64,000 nt of DNA. It comes from Cylicocyclus nassatus (Eukaryota > Nematoda > Chromadorea > Rhabditida > Strongylidae). Location: positions 47,055,585-47,119,584 of the forward strand of contig CATQJL010000316.1 in assembly GCA_958299035.1 (NCBI GenBank). The letters run 5' to 3'. The position numbers were made by a program, and so were the translations under genes. Below the pieces are notes generated by a model that saw only the letters and a program-made list of their open reading frames with translations, was not told where the DNA came from and did no database searches. Shown here in pieces: positions 33,374 through 43,575 of this stretch (position 1 is its first letter; each line of letters begins with the position of its first letter).

Positions 33374-33814
33374 TGGACATTTTTTTTCCATTTGGCGTGT
33401 ACATCAACCTTACCTGTTGTTTTTTCAGTGACCGAAATGAAACAATCCTCAACGATCAATGCATCACTGCCTGCTATTGCACTCGCCATGATTATTTTCT
33501 TAAGGTTGAATACTTAGAAATTTGTTCTGTATAAGTTTCCCATACTCATTCGTTCTCGGGACAAATTCTTTTAGCCATGGATATCTGATGTTTCTCGTGT
33601 TTAGAAAGCTAGCACATGTCTGATTAGCTGTTATCATTACCAACATATCGTCGCTTTACTTAATGATGGTCCTCTTATTTTGGTAGGTCAAATATTGAAG
33701 AAGGTTAGCAAGTAAGGAAGGGAGGCCTTAACAGCAGTTTGGTTATATGTCCATTGATCTTATCTCTCAATTTTGATTCACTCATGATATGTCGTGATGA
33801 TGGTTGAGACTAAG

Positions 33815-34575
33815 GTCCATATGCACGTACATCCCCGCTGGGGAGGAGAGGAGATCTGAGAGGGGATGCATCATATCTCACTACTCTACGTAACTTTTTG
33901 CTTCTTTCTCTGCCTTGCTTATAAAGCTTTGTCATACACTTATACCTGCGCATTGGATGCCAGGTTACTTCCATAAAGATTGGTTTTTCTTCCATTTTGT
34001 GTGATACCCAGGGGATCCTCTGGGGATCACCTCTCATTTTCAAAGTGATTTATCTTCTTGAGAAGTCAATGAAAAAGATGTAAAATTTCACTGAGGATAT
34101 ACTACGGCACTGCTAGGCATATTTTCAAAAGGAGGAATGGAATCTGAAGATTGAATTTTTCGATGATTCATCTTCCTGAGAAGTCAATAAAAAAGCTGGC
34201 TCGCGAGCTAGGGATTACCGAAGATTTCGATATCCTGAGATTTCACTTTTTTCTACTATAAACTTCTTTAGCAGCGCCGTAGTATATCCACAGTACAATT
34301 TTACAAGGTTTCATTGAGTTTTCAGGGAGATAAATGGCACCGAAATTAAGAGGTAATTCCCTGAGGATTTCCTCTCAATTTCATGCGAAATGGTGAAAAT
34401 CTGATCAATTACGCCAGTAACCTTTCATCTATTATATCAGGTATTAGTGTATGAGAACCTTAATAAGCAAGATAGAGAAGGAAGAAAAAAGATAATTAGA
34501 GTAGCGAGATATGACGCATCCCTTCTCAGATCCCCTCCTCTCCTCAGCGGAGATGTACGTGCATACGCGCTTAAA
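33815..34575. mobile_element. TIR element (~760 bp)
   Basis: ATGCACGTACATCCCCGCTG, followed by GGGAGGAGAGGAGATCTGAG at left, matches the inverse of CTCAGATCCCCTCCTCTCCT and AGCGGAGATGTACGTGCAT at right. Pairing extends through ATGCATCATATCTCACTACTC. GATATACTACGGCACTGC and its inverse near 34280 show pairing deeper inside. No transposase frame. Confidence 0.7.
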
Positions 34576-35419
34576 AAGGGTCTAGCAAAGAGCGTAGGAA
34601 ATTCTGAACTGGTTTTATAAAGATCTGAGATATTGAATCATTCCGATGAAACTATGTACTTTTTGAGCATCTTCACTCTTTACATTGCCTCAATGCTCTC
34701 CCATTTGCAATAATTATGTTATTGTTGTTTGAGATCTTATATGTTAGGCAACGTTGTTTGATGTTTTTTGCACATCTAGAAGAGCTTATGTATAGTTATA
34801 CTATGTATATAGTGTGTGTATGCATATAGATATTGTCAGGAGATTGAAGTCTATCAGAGATTTATTTACTATTTGAAGACGACATATCAAATTGTGAGCT
34901 AATAATCTTTCGTCCTTGCCAAATCATTATCAGTGGTTTATTCAATAAAATTGATTAATGCTTTGGATGACAGTTATAAACTTATGAAGAGTGACTTTTA
35001 CACTTTCCATATAACGGTCTATTCACATAGTCCTAAGTCCTTCTCGACCATGTGCACAAGATTCACAAACAATCATTAGCATGTTATTTCACCCTTTCCT
35101 TGTTCGTTGATGAGTTTGACGTGTGGAATTAGAGAGCGGTAATGGTCACAAGCACACAACCGGTAGTTTGACATCTTACTTCTCACCACAAAAGTTCGAT
35201 TCCTGCTTTTGCGAAGGAGAATGCGGAAATTCTTGAACAAAGACAGTTGCCATGCCAAATTTGCTGCCTATTGTGTTGCAAAGTACAACAATGTTGTTGA
35301 TTCTAATTTCACGCAAGTCGACATACTCTTGCGGCGTGCCTTGGGATCTATGAAGGATGTGGCGCACAACGAAGACAAAACTCAGCCCTGCTTTAGTTCT
35401 CTTTCGCCACCTTTCTTCC
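34576..35419. other. Intergenic stretch, nothing recognised
   Basis: A+T-rich. Frames on both strands between 35076 and 35466 overlap each other and match no family I know. Confidence 0.4.
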
Positions 35420-35848
35420 TTAGGGTTGTTTCAGAGTGCCGCACTGACCGCAGCAGACTGCAGTAGACTGCAGCTGACCGTACTGACCGCAACGGCCGTA
35501 CAGATCGCTGCATCCTTACGTAAAGGTGGAGAGGATAAGCAGTTGTAGCTCAAACAATCAACAGCAATATACGCCTGCTTTACAAAACAGGTATATGCAA
35601 TAGAAGGAGGAATCAGAGCAGATATGAGCATACCAAAGAAAAACAATCGCCAAAATTTGATTGAGAAGAGTATTTTAGGACTCATGAACTTCAGGGTGTA
35701 AATCACGGTATTTTGACGTTATCACAACTGTTTCCTCTCTTACGAAAGGCAGCAATCTAAGCGGCCGTTGCGCCAGTGCGGTCAGCCGCAGTCTGCTGCA
35801 GTCTGCTGCGGTCAGTGCGGTCAGTGCGGCAGTATGAAACAACCCTTA
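35420..35848. mobile_element. TIR element with CTGCAG/GACCGCA subterminal repeats (~429 bp)
   Basis: TTAGGGTTGTTTCA at left and TGAAACAACCCTTA at right are inverse. Both ends carry repeats of TGCCGCACTGACCGCAGCAG and AGACTGCAG. The flanking TTA and the GGG start suggest a PIF/Harbinger-type miniature element, but this is only inferred. Frames at 35357-35548 and 35431-35706 are parts of it. Confidence 0.65.
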
Positions 35849-36164
35849 CATAACAGAAAAGAAGAGGGGAGCGCAACTGCGCAGCATCTACAAACACCGC
35901 ATTATTCGTCTACGCTAACTGTCTGCGGTTCCTTTCTCAAAGAAGTAGCAAGATCCGAAATCAAATGGTACTAGTGACATTTGCGAAAAGAATAACACCC
36001 AAAAATCTTTTTTGATGATGAGGATAGTCGAGTAACCGATGGTGAAGTTGGAGTTTACGCGCTGAGAGTGTTTTGTAAGTGTAAAAGGGAACCAGCAATC
36101 ACATTTATAACTTTGTGCTACGTTATTAACTGCACAAAAACACTTGACAAGCGAGCTAAGCTCA

Positions 36165-36880
36165 TTTACTGGTTTATCATCATAACTTATAATAACGGAC
36201 TAAGGGTGTTTATGTGACTTTGTGTGTGTGTCTGTCTGTCTGTCTGTAACGAAATTCATACAGCGGGTTCCAGCCAACATCAAGAGCTCGAATTTTGCAT
36301 AGCGCATGCTACCAACGTAGAACTCCACCATGCAAAAGCACGAACGGATTCGCTGGGTGGGTCCCTCAGAATTTGCGCGTCAAACGGATCCACTTGGCTT
36401 CTGGCCCGCAAAATTGGGTCCGTGTCAACGCTTTTTGCTAAGCCGTGGATGTGTTTAGCAGGTTGATGTGGAATTCATGGACTTTAGACCAAAAAGTGAC
36501 CAAAGGCGCTACTTTATGAAAACGACGCCAAAAAGAAATGTTCGCGTAGATGGTCAATCCACCGTGGATTTACCTGAGCATTTGAGAAGATTTTTGCGTA
36601 GAGATGTAGCTCATGTTAACTATTGCCTTCATGGCGACTACCAAGCCAAAAACAGTTTCAAAACCTATTCAAACTTGCATTTGCTCTTTTGCGAAATGTT
36701 ACATCCACGCGAATCACCGATCTTACATAAAAAAGCTTTTAGTATGAACCGTTGTTTACATTTTATTCGCAATAGTCAGCATAGCGCGGTGAGTTTCAAA
36801 GCCATTATTAAGCGAGAATAAGTAAGGCATATAGAGTAGAAAGTGCGAGCTTCTGCGAAGCAAAGATGACGCACTGGTCC
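36165..36880. repeat. Interspersed repeat, copy 2 (inverse of 27140-27868)
   Basis: Starts with CTAAGGGTGTTTATGTGACT and a (TGTC)n tract near 36219-36248, then the GGATCC-bearing middle and GATGTAGCTCATGTTAAC. It ends with TGCGAGCTTCTGCGAAGC. The 117-codon plus frame 36468-36821 lies in it, and parts are mirrored in copy 1. No known domain was recognised. Confidence 0.65.
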
Positions 36881-37460
36881 TTTATAACCCCATAAACAGC
36901 TGATGGCTCCCAAAGCTTTACTTCCCTTTATTGACACTAGCTGGTTGTCTCGGTCCAACCCGGAACATTGTTTACTGGGGATGCATTAGATGCTGTTTCG
37001 GTCACCAGCATAGTTAGTGCACTGCAAGGTCACCCTCTCTCCCTCACCCCTCCCTCCCACTGCCACGTCGGGACCATTAATACTCGGACTCACCGCATCC
37101 CCGTGATCTTAAGACTGTAATGAAATTTCGTCTACGCTTGTATGACTTTTAGGCAATGCTTGGTCAGAACATGAAAATTCTTCATTTCCTTCTTTTTTTC
37201 CTAGAAATTTGTGAACAAATCAATAAATCGATGGAAGGACTCAGCAAATCTTCTCAGGAAGTTGTCATTCTTCGGGTTGAAAACATATATGTGCAGATGT
37301 CAGCTCAATCGGTTAACGCACCGCCGTCTAGAGGTTACCATGGGCATACAGGTACAACTTTTCTGCTTTATACAGTGCTGGCCAAAGCTATAGGATCACC
37401 CTAAAAACTGCCGTAACTCATCTACTTTTTAACGAATTGATCTGAAATGTAGTACAGCTG
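36881..37460. other. Spacer between repeats
   Basis: I see no gene here. Open frames (37156-37404 and others) are unrecognised. Confidence 0.35.
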
Positions 37461-37818
37461 CTCAGATAATCGCCAGGGGCAATCGGCCCTGGCGATTATC
37501 TGAGCAGTGCATTATGCAATTTTGGGCAAGCCGACACCGGAAAAATAGTTCGCTGTTTTTTTTTTTGCGGTCCGCTTGCAGATATTTGGAAGGATTTTGG
37601 CGAAATTTTTGACGAATACTCGGAGAACAATTACGACTTTTTCATAGATTAGTTGCGGCGCAACGGCCGCATTCTCGCGGATTTTCTGCGAGATAATGCA
37701 AAATTGTTTGGGGCCGCACGGTCCTTTGTGAAGGACCGCACTGCCCAGGGTACTTTCCGCTGAGAGAAAGTACCTCAAACTTGAGTAGTTGAACCAACGG
37801 TGACAGCTCTGCCAGATA
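37461..37818 (-). mobile_element. SL-module TIR element, truncated copy E4a
   Basis: A short palindrome of the family's ends (CTCAGATAATCGCC, inverse at 37491-37504) is followed by the usual left arm (CACCGGAAAAATAGTTCGCTG, CATTCTCGCGGA). Module C follows on the minus strand. The copy stops 23 nt upstream of the leader, where E4b begins. Confidence 0.75.
37673..37795 (-). ncRNA. SL1-like spliced-leader RNA module C
   Basis: On the minus strand, the leader 37795-37774 matches SL1 at 19 of 22 positions (T to C at positions 5 and 8, C to T at 12), followed by GT. Hairpin I is TACTTTC/GAAAGTA. Hairpin II pairs GTGCGGTCCTT with AAGGACCGTGC; the mismatch of module B is repaired here by a G-C pair. 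The Sm-like AATTTTGC lies at 37705-37698. The 3' hairpin TCTCGCAGA.../TCCGCGAGA has one mismatch. All SL RNA parts are present in order. Confidence 0.65.
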
Positions 37819-38390
37819 CTCAGATAATTGCCGGAGGCAGGCGGCCATGCGATTTTTGGGCAAGCAGGCAGCGGAAAAATAGTTCGCTGACTCCTTGTGG
37901 TCCGCTTGCAGAAGTTTGGAGGAATGTTTGCCAGTTTTTAGACGATTGCTCGGAGAACAATTGCGGTTTTCTCATAGATTAGTTGCGGAGTGGCCGCACT
38001 TTCGCGGACTCTCTGCGAGACTGTGCAAAATTACTGAGAGCCGTGAAGGACCGCACAGCCCGTAGGTACCTTCCGCTAAAGAAAGTACCCAAAACTCGGG
38101 TAATTAAACCATCGATGACACCTCTGCCACATAGAGTTTCATCTTTGCTTGGCGTACGTCCAAGACTGCGTTAAAAAAGTGCGAGCGCTTGCTAAAAGTT
38201 TGGCCAGCGCTCGCTGAAAGAAATTATTTGCTGAGCGCTCACAGAAATTGCTGTATTGATGCCCGCTTGCTGAATATGCGACAGTAAAGGAAGTACCGCC
38301 CGCTGAAGGTTTGGCCACGCCCCAAAATTCTGCTGACCTCTGCAGAAAAGTGCGAGTTTGCGGGCCGCCTGCCCCCGGCGATTATCTGAG
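37819..38390 (-). mobile_element. SL-module TIR element, full copy E4b (572 bp)
   Basis: Left end CTCAGATAATTGCC, right end GGCGATTATCTGAG. Same arms as E1 and E2, with module D on the minus strand. It is inserted directly upstream of the leader in E4a. Confidence 0.8.
38001..38110 (-). ncRNA. SL1-like spliced-leader RNA module D
   Basis: On the minus strand, the leader 38110-38089 matches SL1 at 19 of 22 positions (A to G at 14 and 21, G to T at 20), followed by GT. Hairpin I pairs TACTTTC with GAAGGTA, keeping pairing through a G-U pair. Hairpin II is shortened. The Sm-like AATTTTGC is intact at 38032-38025. The 3' hairpin has two mismatches. The upstream block ending GTGGCAGAGGTGTCA is well kept. 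Confidence 0.55.
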
Positions 38391-38398
38391 ATTTTGGT

Positions 38399-38632
38399 AG
38401 CGTTAGGTAGTAAGCCTCCCAAGGTACAGCGTAGTCCTAGTCTCGTAGTCCCCAATCCTACCTTCCAATTAATGCGCTAAGTCCCGAAAAGCAGATTCAA
38501 ACTTCCACCAGTAACGCTCACTCAATGGAAATGAACGGGGCTGGTGGAGTTTGAAGCTTTTTCACAGGACTTAGCGCATGATTTGGAGGGGGTTGGGGCT
38601 ACGGTGTACTTGTGGGAACTGCTACCTGACGC
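38399..38632. repeat. Foldback element (~234 bp)
   Basis: GCGTTAGGTAGTAAGCCTCC at left and CTGCTACCTGACGC at right are inverse. Further inside, AATGCGCTAAGTCCCGAAAAG and AAACTTCCACCAG pair with CTGGTGGAGTTTGAAGCTTTT and GGACTTAGCGCAT. Confidence 0.7.
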
Positions 38633-38689
38633 AATTCAAATCTGAAAGAGGTCCATTTTGCCGATCCGCTGCCTTTGAGCATGCCCACT

Positions 38690-39005
38690 TACTCCTTGTG
38701 CCACTCCCAGTCCCGTTGCTTGAGGTTTGCAAAAATCGACTAAAGCGTTGAAGGTAATCAATAATTCTGATAATTCATAACGTATTTGTAGTCGACATGC
38801 TCAATTACCCCCTGTGCCACTCCCAGTTTTATACACAAAGTCTGCGAAACATGGATGAAATCGATAACAATCGCCAGCAAAAAGTAATCTATAGCCGCCT
38901 CGCCGCGATATGTATGCAAAAGACCCGGATCTGTTCATGAATTGAAGTTCCTGTTCGGAACATAAGTCCCCAAACACACAGACAAACAGACAAACAAACA
39001 TTCAG
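38690..39005. repeat. Diverged copy of the ATCGAT foldback repeat
   Basis: CCACTCCCAGTCCCG, AATTACCCCCTGTGCCACTC, a worn CCCGGATCTGTTCATGAATT and a terminal (GACAAACA)n tract with ATTCAGCTATT correspond to the right arm of 27869-28905. Confidence 0.55.
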
Positions 39006-39010
39006 CTATT

Positions 39011-40174
39011 TACAGAGTGCCCCAAAAGTATGTATACACAGTTCGATCGTCAGTATCTCTTTTCCCAAGAAGTCTTTTGTCTACTTTAAGGTCCCATTTT
39101 GTAGAGCTAGCTTCAGGTTATATTTACCGTGTGGAGCGAAACACCGATCGCTCTTCCTTACTGTACGATTATGGTAGAAAGTTTTAGCCAGCGTCATCGT
39201 GAATTATCCGTATTTTATAAAATTTTCGAAAAATTAGAAAAGTGGTGTACGTGTGTTGCGTTGCGTTGCGTGCTGATTTTATTACATAACTTTTTACGAG
39301 TTTGCAAAGCTTTTCAAATGGTTTAAACACAATTTTGGAGAGCATTGTAAAACAACTTTTTATATATTTATTTATTTATAAATTCACACAAGGTGCATCA
39401 AAGAGGAAGAACATCAAATGGACAAAAGAGAGAGGCAGAAGGCCAGCTAGACCTTATCCTCAAGGGAAAGTAGTGAAGAGGTAGATGAAAGACACAAAGC
39501 TCTAGCACCCAACAAAAGAAAAAAAAGAAACGTGCACTATGAAAAAGAAAAAAAAACGAAAAACGACGATGAACCCGTTTTTGGGTGCCAGCGAGCTCCC
39601 GGTAATAGCTAGCTGACCAGGCCCCAAGAATATAGAATATGAAACCGTTCGATGAAAATAGAACCTGTACACACGGCGGTTCAGATGGATACGAATCAGC
39701 GCATAAAGAGTCTAAAACCAGTAAAAAAAGCCCCATTAAAAAGATCTGTTTGGGACAAAACGGCTTATCGAACGTTAGTGAAAGCATGTTTGAGGTTAGT
39801 AACAACTAAAAAAAACAGAAACTGCAGGATTGGAGGCGGACTAATGCGGTTAACCTGGCATAACTTAAGAAGGAAGCATTGCGGTAAATTGCAAACTTCA
39901 TATTCAGTATGCGCGCCTCGACATGGCCTAGTTTAGAAGTTTTCAGGTTGTTTGGCTTAATTTTCAGAGCGAAATGGGGCCTCTGATGGCATGCAACCCT
40001 CCTTGAAGTTTCTATTATAATCTTACAGTAATGAAGAGCGATCAGTAATTCGTTCCATACTGTAAACCTAAGCCAAAGCCAGCCCCACAAAATGGTGGAG
40101 GTAGGCAAAAGGCTTCTCAGGAAAAGAGATATCAATGGTCAAACAGTGTATACGTACTTTTGGGACACCTTGTA
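39011..40174. mobile_element. TIR element, TACAGAG family, split by an insertion
   Basis: The left end TACAGAGTGCCCCAAAAGTA pairs with TACTTTTGGGACACCTTGTA at right. AGCGAAACACCGATCGCTCT pairs with GAAGAGCGATCAGTAATTCG. The sequence from about 39330 to 39930 (TATTTATTTATT, AAGAGGAAGAACATC, poly-A/G-rich) has no partner in the arms and is probably a later insertion. The 135-codon minus frame 39398-39805 lies in that insert; it is not recognised. Confidence 0.65.
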
Positions 40175-40645
40175 TATAGGAGTCTCAAAAAAAAAGTATT
40201 AAACGTCTGATTCTCAATACAGATTTTGCATCATTTCGAGAGACTACAAACCATGGAAAACGTTCAAATTGCTTGATGCGCTACAAGATAACATTCAAAC
40301 GGAGTCAACATCGCATTAAGCATGGATAAGCTGTTCCAATAAGTGTTCTAAAATGCTTAAGTGTTGATAATCTTGGCTTCTCTTAGTCTTGCCTTTTTTC
40401 GCAGACAAAATTTCAAGACTTCCTTACCAGAAGCGTTCTGCAGATGTGGAAGGCAGATTCAAAATGAGCACTTCAACTCTTCGTGATGATATGCATCTTG
40501 TAGTGATCGACCACTTCGACTTCGCGATACTCCCTTGTTAAATTCAAAATACTTATCAATCTCTATGACTGTAAGATTAAGGTAAAAGCCTTGAAGAGCA
40601 TTTTGAGCCATTGAAGCACTTTTTGCCTCAGGAAAAAACCAAGGA

Positions 40646-42827
40646 GTCTAAGGGCCGCATGCACTAACCTCCCTGCGGGGAGGGGATCGCAGCTTAAAAG
40701 AAAGCTTTATATTTCGAAACTCCAGATACCTGGATTTCACGTTGTGTACCTATCCGTAAGTATTCCTACTACCCTTCACTATGAACATGTTGAAGAGGGA
40801 GAAGCTGCACGAACCGGATTTTCCAGCTTTCGTATGATCCCTGATGATCCCCGGCGCTTTTCTTTAAAGCCATTTTTCTTTCTCCGAAGTTAAGGAAATC
40901 CTTTCAAAGTTGTACTGAACATCTAACACAACAGTGCTAAGCATGTTGCTGATAAGAACAAATGAGTTTTTGAAAAGTCGAATTTTTCGGTAAACCTCAA
41001 ATTTCGACCTGTGGATCATCGAAAATTTCATGGCTTCAAAACATCATTTGTTCTTATCAGCAACATGCTTAGCACTGTTGTGTTAGATGTTCAGTACAAC
41101 TTTGGAAGGTTTTCGTTAACTTCGGAGAAAGAAAAATGACTTTAAAGAAAAGCGCCAGGGATCATCAGGGATCATACAAAAGCTGGAAAAATGCGGTTCG
41201 TACAGCTTCTCGCTCCTCTTCAACATGTTCATAGTGAAGGGTAGTGGGAATACTTACGGATAGGTACACAACGTGAAATCCAGGTATCTGGAGTTTTGAA
41301 ATATGAAGCTTTCTTTTAAGCTGCGATCCCCTCCCCGCGGGGAGGTTAGTGCATGCGGCCCTAAGACTACTCTTAGGGCCGCATGCACTAACATGGCCGC
41401 GGGGAGGGGATCGCAGCTTAAAAGAAAGCTTCATATTTCGAAACTCCGGATACTTGGATTTCACGTTATGTACCTATCCGTAAGTATTCCTACTATCCTT
41501 CACTATGAACATGTTGAACAGGAGCGAGAAGCTGTACAAACCGCATTTTCCAGCTTTTGTATGATCCCTATGATCCCCGGCGCTTTTCTTTAATGTCATT
41601 TTTCTTCTTCCGAAGTCAACGAAAAACATCCAAAGTTGTGCAGATTATCTAACCCGACAGTGCCAAGCATGTTGCTGATAAGAAGAAATGATGTTTTGAA
41701 TTCATGAAATTTTCGATGATCCACAGGTCGAAATTTGGGGTATACCGAAAAATTCGATTTTTCAAAAATTCATTTGTTCTCATCAGCAACATGCTTAGCA
41801 CTGTTGTGTTAGCTGTTCAGTATAATTTTGGAAGGTTTTCGTTAACTTCGGAGAAAGAAAAATAACTTTGAAGAATAGATGTTCGTCCCCAGGGATCATC
41901 AGGGGATCTTACAAAAAGCTGGGAAATGCGGCTTGTACAGCTTCTCGCTTCTGCTCAATATGTTCACAGTGAAAGATGGTGGGAGTACTTATGGACAGGT
42001 AGACAGCGTGAAATCGAGACATCCTGAGCTTCAGGATATGAAGCTTTCTTCTGAAGCTGCGATCCCCTCCCCAGCGGAAATGTTAGTGCATGCGGCCCTT
42101 AGTCTAAGACTAAGGGCTGCATGCACTAACCTCCCCGCTGGGGAGGGGATCGCAGCTTAAAAGAAAGCTTTATATTTCGAAACTCCAGATACCTGGATTT
42201 CACATTGTGTACCTATCCGTAAGTATTCCTACTACCCTTCACTATGAACATGTTGAACAGGAGCGAGAAGCTGTACGAACGTATTTTCCAGCTTTTGTAT
42301 GATCCCTGATGATCCCGGCTTTTCTTTGAAGTCATTTTTCTTCCTCCGAAGTTGACGAAAACATTCCAAAGTTGTACTGAACATTTAACACAACACTGCT
42401 AAGCATGTTGCTGATGAGAACAAATGAGTTTTTGAAAAGTCGAATTTTTCGGTAAACCTCAAATTTCGACCTGCGGATCATCGAAAATCTCATGGCTTCA
42501 AAATATCATTTGTTCTTATCAGCAACTTGCTTAGCACTGTCGGTTTAGATAATCTGCACAACTTTGGAGGTTTTTCGTCAACTTCGGAGAAAGAAAAATG
42601 ACTTCAAAGAAAAGCGCCGGGGATCATCAGGGATCATACTAAAGCTGGAAAATGCGGTTCGCACAGCCTCTCGCTCCTCTTCAACATGTTCATAGTGAAG
42701 GGTAGTAGGAATACTTACGGATAGGTACACAATGTGAAATCCAGGTATCTGGAGTTTCGAAAAAAGCTTTCTTTTAAGCTGCGATCCCCTCCCCGCGGGG
42801 ATTTTAGTGCATGCGGCCCTAAGAGGT
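40646..42827. repeat. Three tandem copies of a ~720-bp foldback element
   Basis: Copies lie at about 40649-41365, 41375-42102 and 42108-42825. Each starts GGGCCGCATGCACTAAC and ends GTTAGTGCATGCGGCCC (or a variant), with GGGGAGGGGATCGCAGCTTA inside each end, so each copy is nearly a perfect palindrome. Inner parts such as AAGCATGTTGCTGATAAGAA and CTACCCTTCACTATGAACAT occur inverted in both arms. Spacers between copies are only a few bases. The open frames here repeat in step with the copies and are not genes. Confidence 0.85.
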
Positions 42828-43059
42828 TTACACAAGGGACGTTGACACTAACTATGCATTTTGTAATTTGTCATGATGCTTTGATCATAATTATCCCAAA
42901 CATACCGTAATAATTGTTATACAATACTTCTAATAATTGAAGTTACGTCATTTTGGAAAGCTATTAACTTGTAAAAAAAGAATAGTGAAATCAGCGTACG
43001 TGAAAGCTCTGGTACAAAACAAATCTTTTTTTTCCAAAACTAGTCTTAACAACGACACT

Positions 43060-43219
43060 ATATACTGCAGTTCTTATTGTATTCTAAGCGAATAAAGAGC
43101 GATCGGTGGTTCGCCCATATTGCAAATCTAAACAGCTCTAACATAAGGTGTCTAGACAAAGCAAGAGGCTTCCATACACAAAGATTGTTAGAGATCTGGC
43201 ATTTTTAGGACACCTTGTA
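43060..43219. mobile_element. One end of a TACAGAG-family element
   Basis: AGAGCGATCGGTGGTTCGCC followed by GACAAAGCAAGAGGCTTCCA and a terminal TAGGACACCTTGTA match the right arm of the 39011-40174 element. The left partner was not found, so the copy is truncated or heavily worn. Confidence 0.5.
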
Positions 43220-43561
43220 CAAAATTATCATAGGGACATCGAGCCTTTCCCTTACGTTCCAGTTAGCTAGGGTTCGACCCATGATTCATTCTATTCAAAA
43301 CATGAAAATGTTCTTTTGCTTGCATAGAGCTTTAAAAGTACGTATCAATATTTTCCTTCCCGATTCTTACTGTTGCACTTCTTTGAGTGATCGTTTTCGT
43401 GACTTACCAAACAATGTCCAACGTAAAACTGGAACAAGTGCTCTTACATATAACATAACAAGGTATGTCATTTTTTTAGTGTATGCACAATATATGTTCG
43501 AGGTATTAAGCTCATCTGTGACATGCGCACCGCGTCTATTTGATATAGTAAGTAGTCTTCA

Positions 43562-43569
43562 CTTTTTAG
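43562..43569 (+). promoter_or_regulatory. Candidate trans-splice acceptor before the neprilysin-like gene
   Basis: CTTTTTAG ends six bases before the ATG at 43576. A U-rich acceptor this close to the start codon is usual for nematode messages that receive a spliced leader. It could instead be an ordinary acceptor of an upstream 5'-UTR exon. Confidence 0.5.
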
Positions 43570-43575
43570 CTCAAA

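Noticed and set aside
39398..39805. 135-codon minus-strand frame rich in Phe and Leu
   Set aside because: It comes from an A/G-rich low-complexity insert inside a TIR element; no domain recognised.
41165..42835. Repeated 85-99 codon frames with the string SQLKRKLHISKL
   Set aside because: They recur with each foldback unit in the triple array and on both strands; no protein family.
43262..43285. GGGTTCGACCC resembling a tRNA B box
   Set aside because: The T-arm stem does not pair and there is no A box or acceptor stem upstream.
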